Source of the DNA: Oscillospiraceae bacterium
Lineage (GTDB): Bacteria > Bacillota > Clostridia > Saccharofermentanales > Saccharofermentanaceae
Reading direction: 5' to 3'
Length of the DNA stretch: 42,602 nt
NCBI GenBank assembly: GCA_902801755.1
Contig: CADCJM010000008.1
Coordinates: forward strand, 1-42,602
The position numbers were made by a program, and so were the translations under genes. Position 1 is the stretch's first letter. Every line of letters begins with the position of its first letter. Under the pieces are notes generated by a model, which ran no database searches, had not been told where the DNA came from, and saw only the letters and a list, made by a program, of their open reading frames with translations. This document shows positions 8,025-15,727 of the stretch, piece after piece.

Positions 8025-8384
8025 TTATGCGTCAGCCTTCCAAAGACCATGGAGGTTGCAGTATTCGTAAGCTGCGATAACCTTCTCATCGGAAGCAATG
8101 GTGAAGACTGCTTCAGGAGCAGCGCCGGGCTTAAGCTGCCTTACGATGGCGCTCTTGTCTGTCTCGAGAGCAATGAAAGTAATATAGTGAGCATCCATCA
8201 TGGGATGAGCTACTTCGCCGACTGTAACGGTAACTTCCTGACCGTTTACGCTGATAACAGGCACATGCTTCTCGCCTGCAGCATCAGTAGTATTGGGAAT
8301 GAGTTCCTCAAGAGGACCACCTTCGCACTCTTTCTCGAAAAGCTTAGTTACAACAGTTCCGCACTTGCCAATAAAAAACTTCAT
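8025..8384 (-). CDS. Superoxide reductase (desulfoferrodoxin family)
   Basis: A 119-residue cytosolic protein. The start is ATG at 8384, directly after AGGAGG; a longer in-frame reading from 8456 has no such site. The Fe(His)4Cys centre is complete: His40 ('EKHVPV'), His60 and His66 ('HPMMDAHYI'), Cys109 and His112 ('YEYCNLHGLW'), with the substrate-guiding Lys39. It reduces superoxide to hydrogen peroxide without making oxygen, the usual anaerobe defence. The N-terminal desulforedoxin segment remains, but only two of its four cysteines are left (Cys8, Cys20), so the rubredoxin-like centre I cannot form. Electrons must come straight from a rubredoxin or similar donor. It is the first gene of an operon with the glycosyltransferase. 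Confidence 0.9.
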   Translation of the reverse strand: MKFFIGKCGTVVTKLFEKECEGGPLEELIPNTTDAAGEKHVPVISVNGQEVTVTVGEVAHPMMDAHYITFIALETDKSAIVRQLKPGAAPEAVFTIASDEKVIAAYEYCNLHGLWKADA

Positions 8385-8643
8385 AACTCTAAATCCTCCT
8401 GCTGATTTTTTTAGTAAACACATTATACCATTTTGTGAGTTGCACGTTCTTTTCACTTGAATTGAAAATCATTATAGAGGCTTTATGTCTAAACGAGATT
8501 AATTCTTAATGGAAACAACACAAGCAAGACTGAAATTGCTGAAAAAGAAACGTTTTTTGACTTAATGAGACCATTTGACTCTTGTATAATTTCTGTGGAG
8601 TTAAGAAGACTCCGGCCAAAATATCTTATGAGGTGGAATGAAT

Positions 8644-9326
8644 ATGGCTAACATTTTTGATTTAACGGGTAGAGTTGCTGTTATTACAGGCTGCTCCACA
8701 GGACTCGGTGTTCAGATGGCTAAGGCTCTTGCAAATCAGGGCTGAAGCTCGATATTACAGACACAGCAGCAGTTGAAGCTGCAACAGATGAGATCCTTGC
8801 AAAGATGGGCAGGATCGACATCCTTGTAAACAACGCAGGCACAGGCGCTGTAGCACCTGCAGAAGACATCACTGATGAGCAGTTCATGAACGAGATCGAT
8901 ATCGACCTCTTCGGTTCTTTCAGAATGGCAAGAGCAATCGCTAAGAAGGCTATGATCCCTGCTAAATTCGGCAGAGTGATCAATATCGCTTCCATGTACG
9001 GCCTCGTAGGCAACAAGGTCGCTCCCGCTTCTCCTTATCACGCAGCTAAGGGCGGCGTTGTTAACCTTACAAGAGCACTTGCTTCCGAGTGGGGTAAGTA
9101 CGGCATCACAGTAAACTCTATCTGCCCCGGCTACTTCTACAGCCCTCTTACAAAGGAGACATTGGATTCTGAGTTCTTCCAGGCTAATGCAAGAACAATG
9201 ATCCCTCTCGAGAGATACGGCAACGACGGCGAGCTCGATACAGCAGTATGCTTCCTCGCATCTCCCGCTACAACATATGTTACAGGCGTAAATCTCCCTG
9301 TTGACGGCGGATATACAGCAATGTAA
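8644..9326 (+). pseudogene. Short-chain dehydrogenase (SDR), internal deletion and frameshift
   Basis: Two frames together encode one SDR of the gluconate 5-dehydrogenase / KduD-like group. The first, from ATG 8644 after GAGGTGG, encodes 33 residues with the cofactor motif 'TGCSTGLG' and stops at TGA 8743-8745 right after 'KALANQG'. The other frame resumes at once with 'LKLDITDTAAVEAA' and 'DILVNNAG'. It contains the catalytic Ser ('INIASMYG') and Tyr-x3-Lys ('SPYHAAKGG') and ends at 9326. In an intact SDR about 35-40 residues (strand 2 and the following helix and strand) lie between 'ANQG' and 'DITD'. The span of 683 nt is not a multiple of three. Either a deletion of about 100 nt inactivated the gene or the assembly lost a segment. 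No full-length product is possible as written. Confidence 0.85.
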
Positions 9327-9374
9327 TCCTGACAGGATCGATCTGATCCGGTCTTTATCTTCAAAATAATTAAG

Positions 9375-9419
9375 CCGTGCAAATCTTTTAATTTATTAAA
9401 GATTTGCACGGTGTTTTTT
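9375..9419. terminator. Rho-independent terminator after the SDR gene
   Basis: CCGTGCAAATCTTT pairs with AAAGATTTGCACGG, with further A-T closing of the loop, followed by TGTTTTTT. A very strong stem. Confidence 0.85.
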
Positions 9420-9450
9420 GTTATGATAAGCGTTGGGAAGGGGTGAACTT

Positions 9451-11310
9451 TTGGAAAAGGCCAAAGACAGTTTTCAATTCTCACGTAAGGATATCAAGCG
9501 TGAAGCCAAGACGAATCTGAAGCATCATTATCTGATGTATGTCGTTGCCTGTCTTTTCTCGCTCATAATCCAGGCAGAGTTCCTTACTTCCGATAATATT
9601 ATCTCGGTCAGAAGACAGGTAGTTTCTGATGCCATTGAAGCAGCTTATGAACTTACCGGTGCAGACGATGTGAAGAAGATCGAGAAGGCGTATAAAGACT
9701 TTGACCAGGATGCGGACTCGCTTTACACAGGAGTCAAACAGTATCTGTACAACAAGACACTGGAAAACGATGATGCCAATAAGGTTCTGGGCAGAACAAG
9801 GGGAACGCTCAACCAGATCATCAACTACGTGACTGAGAATACGATCATCTCCAATCTTTATTCAGTCGTAATCCAGTTTATTGCATTCGGAAACATAGGA
9901 AAGCTGTTGATAATTATCCTGCTTGCCGTGATTGCCGCGTTTGCCTGGCTTTTCGTCCGTAATGTCTACATAGCCGTTAACCGAAGGATCTTTCTGGAAG
10001 GCCGTATATATAAGAGGATCCCGTTCTCGAGATATCTGTTCTTCATAAGAATGAAGAGATGGATCAGAGCTTCCTTTACGATGGCCGTAAGAACGGTAAT
10101 AGAACTCCTTGGTATGTCAACTATCGTTGGATTCCCGGTAGTCCATTTCGGATTCTTCCTCATGCCTTACATCATAGCGGAGAACCCTGATATCAAGCCT
10201 TTCGAGGCGGCAAAGCTCTCATGGCTCATGATGAGGGGAAACAAGTGGAACCTGTTCAAGATGAGCTTAAGCTTTATGGGATGGTATATCCTGGGAAGCT
10301 TTACGTTTGGCCTTTCCAATATCTTTTTCTCCAATCCTTACATGATCTGCTGCTATTCCGAGTATTATGCGAAGCTCAGAATGCATGCCAAGGAGAAGGG
10401 AATACCCGGAACAGAAAAGCTCAATGATGAATACCTGTTCTTAAGAGCTGATTCCAATACACTGGCCGATACATATTCGGATGTTCTTGATGAGCTTTCC
10501 AAGCCCCAGAATTCCCTTGAGACGCTCGAAGGACGCCGCGAAAAGTTCTTTGCAAAGAACTTCGGCGTTATCCTCTGGAACAGCAAGGAAGAGATCGAAT
10601 ATGAGAACAGGGAAGCCAGGAGAATGAAGCTTCTCGCCTATGAGAAGGAGGCAAAGGGTCTTGTATATCCTTCAAGACTGTCGCCGATCCCTGAACAGCG
10701 CAAGATCAAGGCTTTGGACAACATCCATTATATGAGGCACTATTCTTTGTCTTCGCTTGCTATGCTGTTCTTTATCTTCTCGACATTCGGATGGACATGG
10801 GAGCTTTTCTATTACTTCCTTATGAAGGGACAGCTTATCAACCGCGGCTTTAACCACGGACCGTGGCTTCCGATCTACGGATTCGGCGGCCTTATCGTGC
10901 TCATGGGACTTCACCGTGTCAGGAGCAGGCCTGTGATCTTCTTTTTCGCAACGATCATATCATGCGGAGCAGTAGAGTATTTTACCGGATGGCTTTTGGA
11001 GGTCTTCTTCGATAAGAAGTGGTGGGATTACAGCGGCTATTTCCTTAATCTCAACGGCAGGATATGCGCTGAGGGCCTTTTTGTCTTCGGTGTCTGCGGC
11101 CTCGCGTTCATCTATGTCCTTGCGCCGCTATTAGATAATCTTATCCGCAAAATAAACAGAAGGGTCCTCTTGCCATTGGCAGTGACCCTTATGCTGGTGA
11201 TGGCAGCCGACTTCGTTTATTCAAATATCGTCCCCAATACCGGTTACGGAATTACGGGCAACTTCGATAATGAAGATACGGTTACCGTTGAATCTGTAGC
11301 TGAAAGTTAA
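9451..11310 (+). CDS. DUF975 / CmpB (ABC-transporter type IV-like) fusion membrane protein
   Basis: A 619-residue protein with two recognisable halves. Residues about 10-320 look like DUF975: 'FSRKDIKREAKTNLKHHYLM' at the start, then several membrane helices and 'ENPDIKPFEAAKLSWLMMRG'. Residues about 428-600 match the PF06541 'putative ABC-transporter type IV' family, with 'FGWTWELFYYFLMKG', 'NRGFNHGPWLPIYGFGG', 'EYFTGWLLEVFF' and 'WWDYSGYFLNLNGRICAEG'. A cytosolic charged linker (about 320-425) joins them. The TTG at 9451 is chosen because AAGGGGTGA lies just before it. Neither domain has an assigned reaction, and no ATP-binding subunit is nearby. The ABC label is therefore historical and the function is unknown. 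Confidence 0.75.
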   Translation: MEKAKDSFQFSRKDIKREAKTNLKHHYLMYVVACLFSLIIQAEFLTSDNIISVRRQVVSDAIEAAYELTGADDVKKIEKAYKDFDQDADSLYTGVKQYLYNKTLENDDANKVLGRTRGTLNQIINYVTENTIISNLYSVVIQFIAFGNIGKLLIIILLAVIAAFAWLFVRNVYIAVNRRIFLEGRIYKRIPFSRYLFFIRMKRWIRASFTMAVRTVIELLGMSTIVGFPVVHFGFFLMPYIIAENPDIKPFEAAKLSWLMMRGNKWNLFKMSLSFMGWYILGSFTFGLSNIFFSNPYMICCYSEYYAKLRMHAKEKGIPGTEKLNDEYLFLRADSNTLADTYSDVLDELSKPQNSLETLEGRREKFFAKNFGVILWNSKEEIEYENREARRMKLLAYEKEAKGLVYPSRLSPIPEQRKIKALDNIHYMRHYSLSSLAMLFFIFSTFGWTWELFYYFLMKGQLINRGFNHGPWLPIYGFGGLIVLMGLHRVRSRPVIFFFATIISCGAVEYFTGWLLEVFFDKKWWDYSGYFLNLNGRICAEGLFVFGVCGLAFIYVLAPLLDNLIRKINRRVLLPLAVTLMLVMAADFVYSNIVPNTGYGITGNFDNEDTVTVESVAES

Positions 11311-11312
11311 GA

Positions 11313-11567
11313 TCAGCTCCCGAATACTGTCTCTACAGCGCCTGTGAAGAACGCGATCGCAAATACGATAGCGAAGATTACGAAGCAGATGATCGTGTAG
11401 CAGAAGTAAGATCTTGCGAAGTTCTTCTTGTTAACGTTCTTTGCACCGATCGCGAAAATGATGAGGCAGATAAAGCCTACTACAGGGATCGAGAATAAGA
11501 TCTCATATCCGAAGTAGCCCCACATCGATATCGGACGGTACTCTTCAGGAATCATGTTGTTGTCCAT
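11313..11567 (-). CDS. Small two-helix membrane protein, unknown
   Basis: An 84-residue protein with a short polar N-terminus ('EEYRPISMWGYFGYEILF'), one hydrophobic helix near 22-43, a basic turn ('GAKNVNKKNFARSYFCY') and a second helix near 57-77. GGGAGG sits 8 nt before the ATG. This pattern recurs in clostridial genomes as small uncharacterised proteins, from memory. It converges with the DUF975/CmpB gene, separated by 2 nt, and is divergent from lysA. No function can be given. Confidence 0.65.
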   Translation of the reverse strand: MDNNMIPEEYRPISMWGYFGYEILFSIPVVGFICLIIFAIGAKNVNKKNFARSYFCYTIICFVIFAIVFAIAFFTGAVETVFGS

Positions 11568-11604
11568 TCTTTTGGCCTCCCTTATTCAAAAAGCACTAAT
11601 TTTG

Positions 11605-11630
11605 CTGAAGAAAACACTGTTTTTCTTCAG
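11605..11630. promoter_or_regulatory. Inverted repeat in the divergent lysA intergenic region
   Basis: CTGAAGAAAA and TTTTCTTCAG form a perfect 10-bp inverted repeat around a 6-nt centre. It lies between two divergent genes, so it is unlikely to be a terminator for either. It may be an operator or a leader hairpin of the small membrane protein gene. Confidence 0.35.
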
Positions 11631-11652
11631 AAGTAAATATAGCACAAATGCC

Positions 11653-11681
11653 TTGTATTTCATTTAATAAAATGTTAATTT
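11653..11681 (+). promoter_or_regulatory. Candidate lysA promoter
   Basis: TTGTAT (11653-11658), 17 nt, TAATTT (11676-11681), about 30 nt before the lysA ATG. The hexamers are mediocre and the region is AT-rich. Confidence 0.35.
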
Positions 11682-11712
11682 ACCTCATACTGATTTTTAA
11701 GAGGAACTAATT

Positions 11713-12981
11713 ATGGAGAAGAAGCCTTTTGTAACTAAGAACCAGATCGATGAGATCGCGAGGACTCACCACACACCTTTTTATATCTACGATGAGAAGG
11801 GTATCCGCGAGAACTGCCAGCGCGTAAAAGAGGCTTTTGCCTGGAATAAGGGCTTTAGGGAGTATTTTGCTGTAAAGGCTACACCTAATCCTTACATCAT
11901 GGACATTATCAACGATTACGGCTTCGGTTTTGACTGCTCATCTGAAGCAGAGCTTATCCTGGCTGACGCTGTTGGCGGCCCGATCATGTTCTCGTCAAAT
12001 GACACACCCGCAAGAGAATACGCACTCTGCGCCAACTTAGGCGGCATAATCAACCTTGACGATATTACACACATCCCTTTCGTTGAGCAGATCTTAGGAC
12101 CCCAGTTCCCTGAGGTAATGAGCTGCAGATATAATCCGGGCGGAGTTTTCAAGCTCAGCAACGGCATCATGGACAATCCCGGCGATTCCAAGTACGGAAT
12201 GACAAAGGACCAGCTTATCGAAGCTTATACACAGCTTAAGGCTCACGGCGTAAAGAAGTTCGGTATCCATGCTTTCCTTGCAAGCAACACGGTAACAAAT
12301 GATTACTATCCGACTCTTGCAGGCCAGCTTTTCGAGCTCGTCGTAGAGATCGCAGAGAAGGTCGGCATCGAATTCGCATTCGTAAACCTCTCAGGCGGCG
12401 TCGGAATCGGCTACAGACCTGAAGATACTCAAAATGACATTATGGTCATTGGCGAAGGCGTAAGGAAGCAGTTTGAGCGCGTTCTCGTTCCTGCAGGCAT
12501 GGGTGATGTTGCGATCTATACCGAGATGGGAAGATTTATGTTAGCTCCCTACGGAATGCTCATCACAAAGGCTATCCACGAGAAGCACATCTATAAGGAA
12601 TATATCGGCGTTGACGCATGTGCGGCAAACCTCATGAGACCTGCCATGTACGGCGCTTATCACCACATCACGGTCCTCGGCAAAGAGAATGAACCCTGTG
12701 ACCACAAGTACGATGTAACAGGAAGCCTCTGCGAGAATAACGACAAGTTTGCGATCGACAGAATGCTCCCCAGGATCGATATGGGCGATATCCTTGCAAT
12801 CCACGATGCAGGAGCTCACGGATCTGCCATGGGTTATAACTACAACGGCAGACTCTGGTGCGAAGAACTGCTCCTCAAAGAGGACGGTTCCGTAGAGCAG
12901 ATCAGAAGAGCCCAGACGCTCAACGATTACTTCGCCACATTAGATAACAGCATATATGCGAAAAAGCTTATAAGCGAGTAA
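11713..12981 (+). CDS. lysA: Diaminopimelate decarboxylase
   Basis: A 422-residue fold-III PLP decarboxylase that converts meso-diaminopimelate to L-lysine, the last lysine step. The PLP lysine is Lys55 in 'YFAVKATPNP'. 'HAFLASNT' and 'LSGGVGIGY' line the PLP phosphate, and 'YTEMGRFMLAPYG' is the conserved E-x-GR motif. 'GSLCENNDKFAIDRMLP' supplies the catalytic Cys of the partner subunit. 'HDAGAHGSAMGYNYNGR' is the C-terminal signature. The length is normal. GAGG before the ATG is a moderate ribosome binding site. It is monocistronic, with a strong terminator downstream. A specificity for carboxynorspermidine or another diamino acid is possible but less likely. Confidence 0.88.
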   Translation: MEKKPFVTKNQIDEIARTHHTPFYIYDEKGIRENCQRVKEAFAWNKGFREYFAVKATPNPYIMDIINDYGFGFDCSSEAELILADAVGGPIMFSSNDTPAREYALCANLGGIINLDDITHIPFVEQILGPQFPEVMSCRYNPGGVFKLSNGIMDNPGDSKYGMTKDQLIEAYTQLKAHGVKKFGIHAFLASNTVTNDYYPTLAGQLFELVVEIAEKVGIEFAFVNLSGGVGIGYRPEDTQNDIMVIGEGVRKQFERVLVPAGMGDVAIYTEMGRFMLAPYGMLITKAIHEKHIYKEYIGVDACAANLMRPAMYGAYHHITVLGKENEPCDHKYDVTGSLCENNDKFAIDRMLPRIDMGDILAIHDAGAHGSAMGYNYNGRLWCEELLLKEDGSVEQIRRAQTLNDYFATLDNSIYAKKLISE

Positions 12982-13020
12982 TTCAGCGCATTCCGGCTGT
13001 TTGTCATACTGATTGTATTA

Positions 13021-13062
13021 AAGGTCTTGCATTGTGCATTATGCACAAAAACAAGACCTTTT
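13021..13062 (+). terminator. Terminator after lysA, nested hairpin
   Basis: AAGGTCTTG pairs with CAAGACCTT and encloses a second helix, TTGTGCAT/ATGCACAA. The outer stem is followed by only a short T run (TT, then AATT). Confidence 0.75.
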
Positions 13063-13089
13063 AATTATGCAATCTGTTTAACAAGAGCA

Positions 13090-13118
13090 TTGTTTGAAAT
13101 GGGGAGTAAGTGTACTAT
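13090..13118 (+). promoter_or_regulatory. Sigma-A promoter of the 13192 gene
   Basis: TTGTTT (13090-13095), 17 nt, TACTAT (13113-13118). The predicted start near 13125 places a hairpin (13127-13145) at the very 5' end of the mRNA. Confidence 0.55.
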
Positions 13119-13126
13119 TAGGCTGT

Positions 13127-13145
13127 CCAAAGGGAAAGCCTTTGG
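13127..13145 (+). promoter_or_regulatory. 5'-end stem-loop in the leader of the 13192 gene
   Basis: CCAAAGG - GAAAG - CCTTTGG is a perfect 7-bp hairpin with a 5-nt loop. It starts within a few nucleotides of the predicted transcript start and lies about 46 nt before the start codon. It does not cover the ribosome binding site, so mRNA stabilisation is more likely than translational control. Confidence 0.45.
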
Positions 13146-13191
13146 GGATAGTAAAAGGACAATAAAATAAATACTTAGGAGGTATTACATA

Positions 13192-13449
13192 ATGAAAGCA
13201 TTTTACTTAGACAACATTGATGTTGCAACACTCATGAAGGCACTTGACGAGTGCAAGGGAAACGTAATCCTTCTTACAGATGAGGGCGACCGTTTCAACC
13301 TCAAGAGCAAGCTCAGCCAGATCACAGGTATCATGAAGCTGATCGAAGGCGGTATCGTTTGCAATGCAAAGATCTCCTGCTCTGACCCTGACGATGAGGC
13401 AATGCTCTTCAGACTTAACCTTTTTGGAAAGGTTGACGAGGAGGCTTAA
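13192..13449 (+). CDS. Small conserved clostridial protein, unknown
   Basis: An 85-residue soluble acidic protein beginning MKAFYLDNIDVATLMKALDE, followed by 'GNVILLTDEGDRFNLKSKLS', 'GIMKLIEGG' and 'DEAMLFRLNLFG'. AGGAGG lies 9 nt before the ATG. I recall similar proteins in Lachnospiraceae, sometimes labelled 'polyA polymerase' without support; nothing here resembles a nucleotidyltransferase. It is a monocistronic unit with its own promoter, a 5' hairpin leader and a strong terminator, which suggests a well expressed gene. No function assigned. Confidence 0.75.
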   Translation: MKAFYLDNIDVATLMKALDECKGNVILLTDEGDRFNLKSKLSQITGIMKLIEGGIVCNAKISCSDPDDEAMLFRLNLFGKVDEEA

Positions 13450-13496
13450 GCCGAATCATCTTTTAAAAGCAATTAACAGTTTTTGAGTTTCTCTAA

Positions 13497-13527
13497 AAAG
13501 GGCGCAGTCACAATGGCTGCGCCCTTT
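13497..13527. terminator. Bidirectional terminator between convergent genes
   Basis: AAAGGGCGCAG pairs with CTGCGCCCTTT (11 bp, 9-nt loop). On the minus strand the stem is followed by a T run (complement of 13495-13499), so it serves the lipoprotein gene as well as the 13192 gene. Confidence 0.85.
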
Positions 13528-13536
13528 CAGTTTATC

Positions 13537-14268
13537 TCAGGCTATCTCATCCGGTATCATGCCTATAAAATCTCCTGTTGCCGCCTCAAGGAAGATCGTG
13601 TAGCTCTTTGAGGGGCTTTCACCGTAGTAATGGTATGAATACTGGAGCTTGCACTTTTCCTTTTTGCCGCCGTTATAGACATAACACATTTCAACAAACT
13701 TGTAGTCTTTATAGTCGTAAGTCGCCTGGGCATACTTTGAGAGAGCATCTTCCTGGCTCAATACATCCTTGGGATTTACAAAGGAGCAGTTCTTGATATT
13801 CGACTTTCCCTCGCAGATCGTTCCGTCGATAAAAGTGATGACATAGAATTCGGCATTCTTGATCTTGATGTCATTGTAGTATGCCGTGAACTGGTACCAA
13901 AGAAAAGCGCCTGGATCATCTTCCGAAGTGTCAGTAAGCACGAGCTTTAAGCCCTTAGTCTTAAAGCTGTAGCTTTCCTTCATGTATTCGGCTGCCTGTT
14001 CCTCGTTCTTGATAAGAGTTGAAGAACGCCTGATCTCGTGAGGACGCTTCTTTTCAGTCTCGGCAATCGAATGGCCGTGATTTACTATGTTTTTCGAGTA
14101 AGCCGTCCAGGACGGAGTCTCCTCTGTGGTTGTCGATGTGGTCTCTTCTGAAGATGTTGTCGCCTCGGTCTCATCAGGTTCCGCAACTACGCATCCGGTA
14201 AGAAGAACGCCGGCTGTTATAGCGGAAGCTAATGTTATAACAATGCTTTTTTTCAACACCTTCAACAA
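13537..14268 (-). CDS. Secreted lipoprotein, unknown
   Basis: A 243-residue protein with a type II signal peptide: basic start, hydrophobic core and lipobox 'LLTGC' with Cys26 as the lipidated residue. A Thr/Glu/Ser-rich linker (about residues 31-51) leads to a folded domain at about 85-243. The region 'LSQEDALSKYAQATYDYKDY', followed by beta-strand-like segments ending in 'YTIFLEAATGDFIGMIPDEI', is reminiscent of PepSY-like domains, but this is weak. It is anchored on the outside of the membrane. It lies 10 nt downstream of the broken citrate synthase gene on the same strand, so it may be read from the same transcript. No function assigned. Confidence 0.7.
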   Translation of the reverse strand: MLKVLKKSIVITLASAITAGVLLTGCVVAEPDETEATTSSEETTSTTTEETPSWTAYSKNIVNHGHSIAETEKKRPHEIRRSSTLIKNEEQAAEYMKESYSFKTKGLKLVLTDTSEDDPGAFLWYQFTAYYNDIKIKNAEFYVITFIDGTICEGKSNIKNCSFVNPKDVLSQEDALSKYAQATYDYKDYKFVEMCYVYNGGKKEKCKLQYSYHYYGESPSKSYTIFLEAATGDFIGMIPDEIA

Positions 14269-14278
14269 CCTCTGATCT

Positions 14279-15639
14279 TTATTCCCGTTCGTTTATCGTG
14301 TGGTATTCGACTCTGGGCTGAACGCTCTTATAAGCGGGACGGATGATCTTGCCCTTGCCGTTTAATTCTTCGATCCTGTGGGCTGACCATCCTGAGATCC
14401 TAGCGATCGCAAAGAGGGGAGTGTAGAGCTCCATCGGGATTCCGAGCATTGAGTAAACGAATCCGCTGTAGAAGTCGATATTTGCAGATACGCCCTTGTA
14501 GATCTTACGCTCTGCTGCGATAAGTTCTGCCGAGAGCTTCTCGACTCTCTCATAGAATTCGAATTCCTTCGTGCGGCCTTTCTCTGCGGAAAGGTCCTTA
14601 ACATAGCGCTTGAAGATCTGTGCTCTGGGATCGGAGATCGAATAGATGGCATGACCCATTCCGTAGATAACGCCTGAACGGTCGAATGCATCCTTGTGGA
14701 GGATCCTCTCTAAGTAAGCCAGGATCTCATCATTGTCTTCCCAGTCGGAGATGCTCCTTTCGAGCTCTTTGAACATCTTAACGACCATGATGTTTGCGCC
14801 GCCGTGCTTAGGACCCTTAAGGGAGCTTAAAGCAGCGACTACTGACGCATAAGTGTCTGTACCGGAACTCGTAACAACGTGAGTCGTAAATGTGGAGTTG
14901 TTTCCTCCGCCGTGCTCTGCATGAAGCATGAGAGATACGTCTAAGATCTTTGCTTCAAGCGGTGTGAACTTATTGTCCGGTCTTAGCATGTAGAGAAAGT
15001 TCTCTGCAGTGGATAAGTCGGGCCTTGGTCTGTGAACTACAAGAGAGTCACGGTCCAGATAGTATTTCATTGCGTTGTAGCTGCTGATGACACCGAGGTA
15101 ACAGAGATCAAGAGATCGGACGAGACATCGTTTGGAATAGATGTATCTGCTGCCTGCGTGTCGTAAGCATAGAGGTTAAGAACACCTCTCTGGATGTTGT
15201 TCATCAGGTCAGATGAAGGCTTCTGCATGATTACGTCCCTGAAGAAATTCTTGGGCATCTTGGAACGTGATTCTGCAAGAAGTGATCTGAAATTTCTTAA
15301 TTCTTCCTCGTTAGGGAGCTTTCCGAACAGCAGAAGATAAGTGGTCTCTTCAAAACCGCAGTGCATCTCTTCGGGCTGTCCCTTGATCATCTCCTTAACG
15401 TTGATTCCGCGATAGTACAGTTCGCCGGGCGCAGGAACTACCTTGCCGTCAACGGTCTTTGTCGCGTTGACTTCAGATATCCTGGTAAGTCCTGTAAGAA
15501 CTCCTTTACCGTTAATGTCTCTCAGGCCGCGCTTGACATCATAGGTGGTGTAGAGCTCAGGATCTATGGCGTTCGCCTGGCAGATTCCGGCAAGACGCTG
15601 GATCTCCGGTGTGATCTTGGAATAGTTGTTTGTTGCCAT
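14279..15639 (-). pseudogene. Citrate synthase, interrupted by a single-base frameshift
   Basis: Two overlapping frames encode one citrate synthase, which condenses acetyl-CoA and oxaloacetate. The N-terminal 190 residues (15639-15067) end at a TGA, and the remaining 263 residues (15070-14279) resume in another frame. All catalytic residues are in the second part: 'LMLHAEHGGGNNST' (His), 'YGMGHAIYSISDPRA' (His) and 'SANIDFYSGFVYSM' (Asp). Adding one base near 15089-15105 gives a continuous 453-residue protein, the normal length for the clostridial type, and restores 'VISSYNAMKYYLDRDSL' across the junction. The frames overlap as ATGA, but the break lies inside the helical core, not at a domain border, so two working subunits are unlikely. 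GGAGAGG precedes the ATG at 15639. Most likely a sequencing error or a very recent mutation. Confidence 0.88.
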
Positions 15640-15671
15640 AAGTCCTCTCCTTTCTGAGGCATATAAGCCGC

Positions 15672-15686
15672 GCCCTCTTTAAGGGC
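15672..15686 (-). promoter_or_regulatory. Short hairpin in the citrate synthase leader
   Basis: GCCCT/AGGGC, 5 bp with a 5-nt loop, between the predicted promoter and the ribosome binding site. Too short for confident function. Confidence 0.25.
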
Positions 15687-15698
15687 ACAGACTTTAAT

Positions 15699-15727
15699 AT
15701 TCTAAATGATTAAAGGGTCTAATTCAA
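15699..15727 (-). promoter_or_regulatory. Sigma-A promoter for citrate synthase
   Basis: On the minus strand TTGAAT (15727-15722), 17 nt, TAGAAT (15704-15699). The -35 abuts the stop codon of the upstream SDR gene, so citrate synthase can be transcribed independently. Confidence 0.65.

Noticed and set aside
8385..8456. A longer N-terminus for superoxide reductase
   Set aside because: No binding site upstream, while ATG 8384 follows AGGAGG and matches the family start.
14279..15639. Citrate synthase read as two separate working subunits through the ATGA overlap
   Set aside because: The break falls inside the helical core and the first part has no catalytic residue; a single-base error explains it better.
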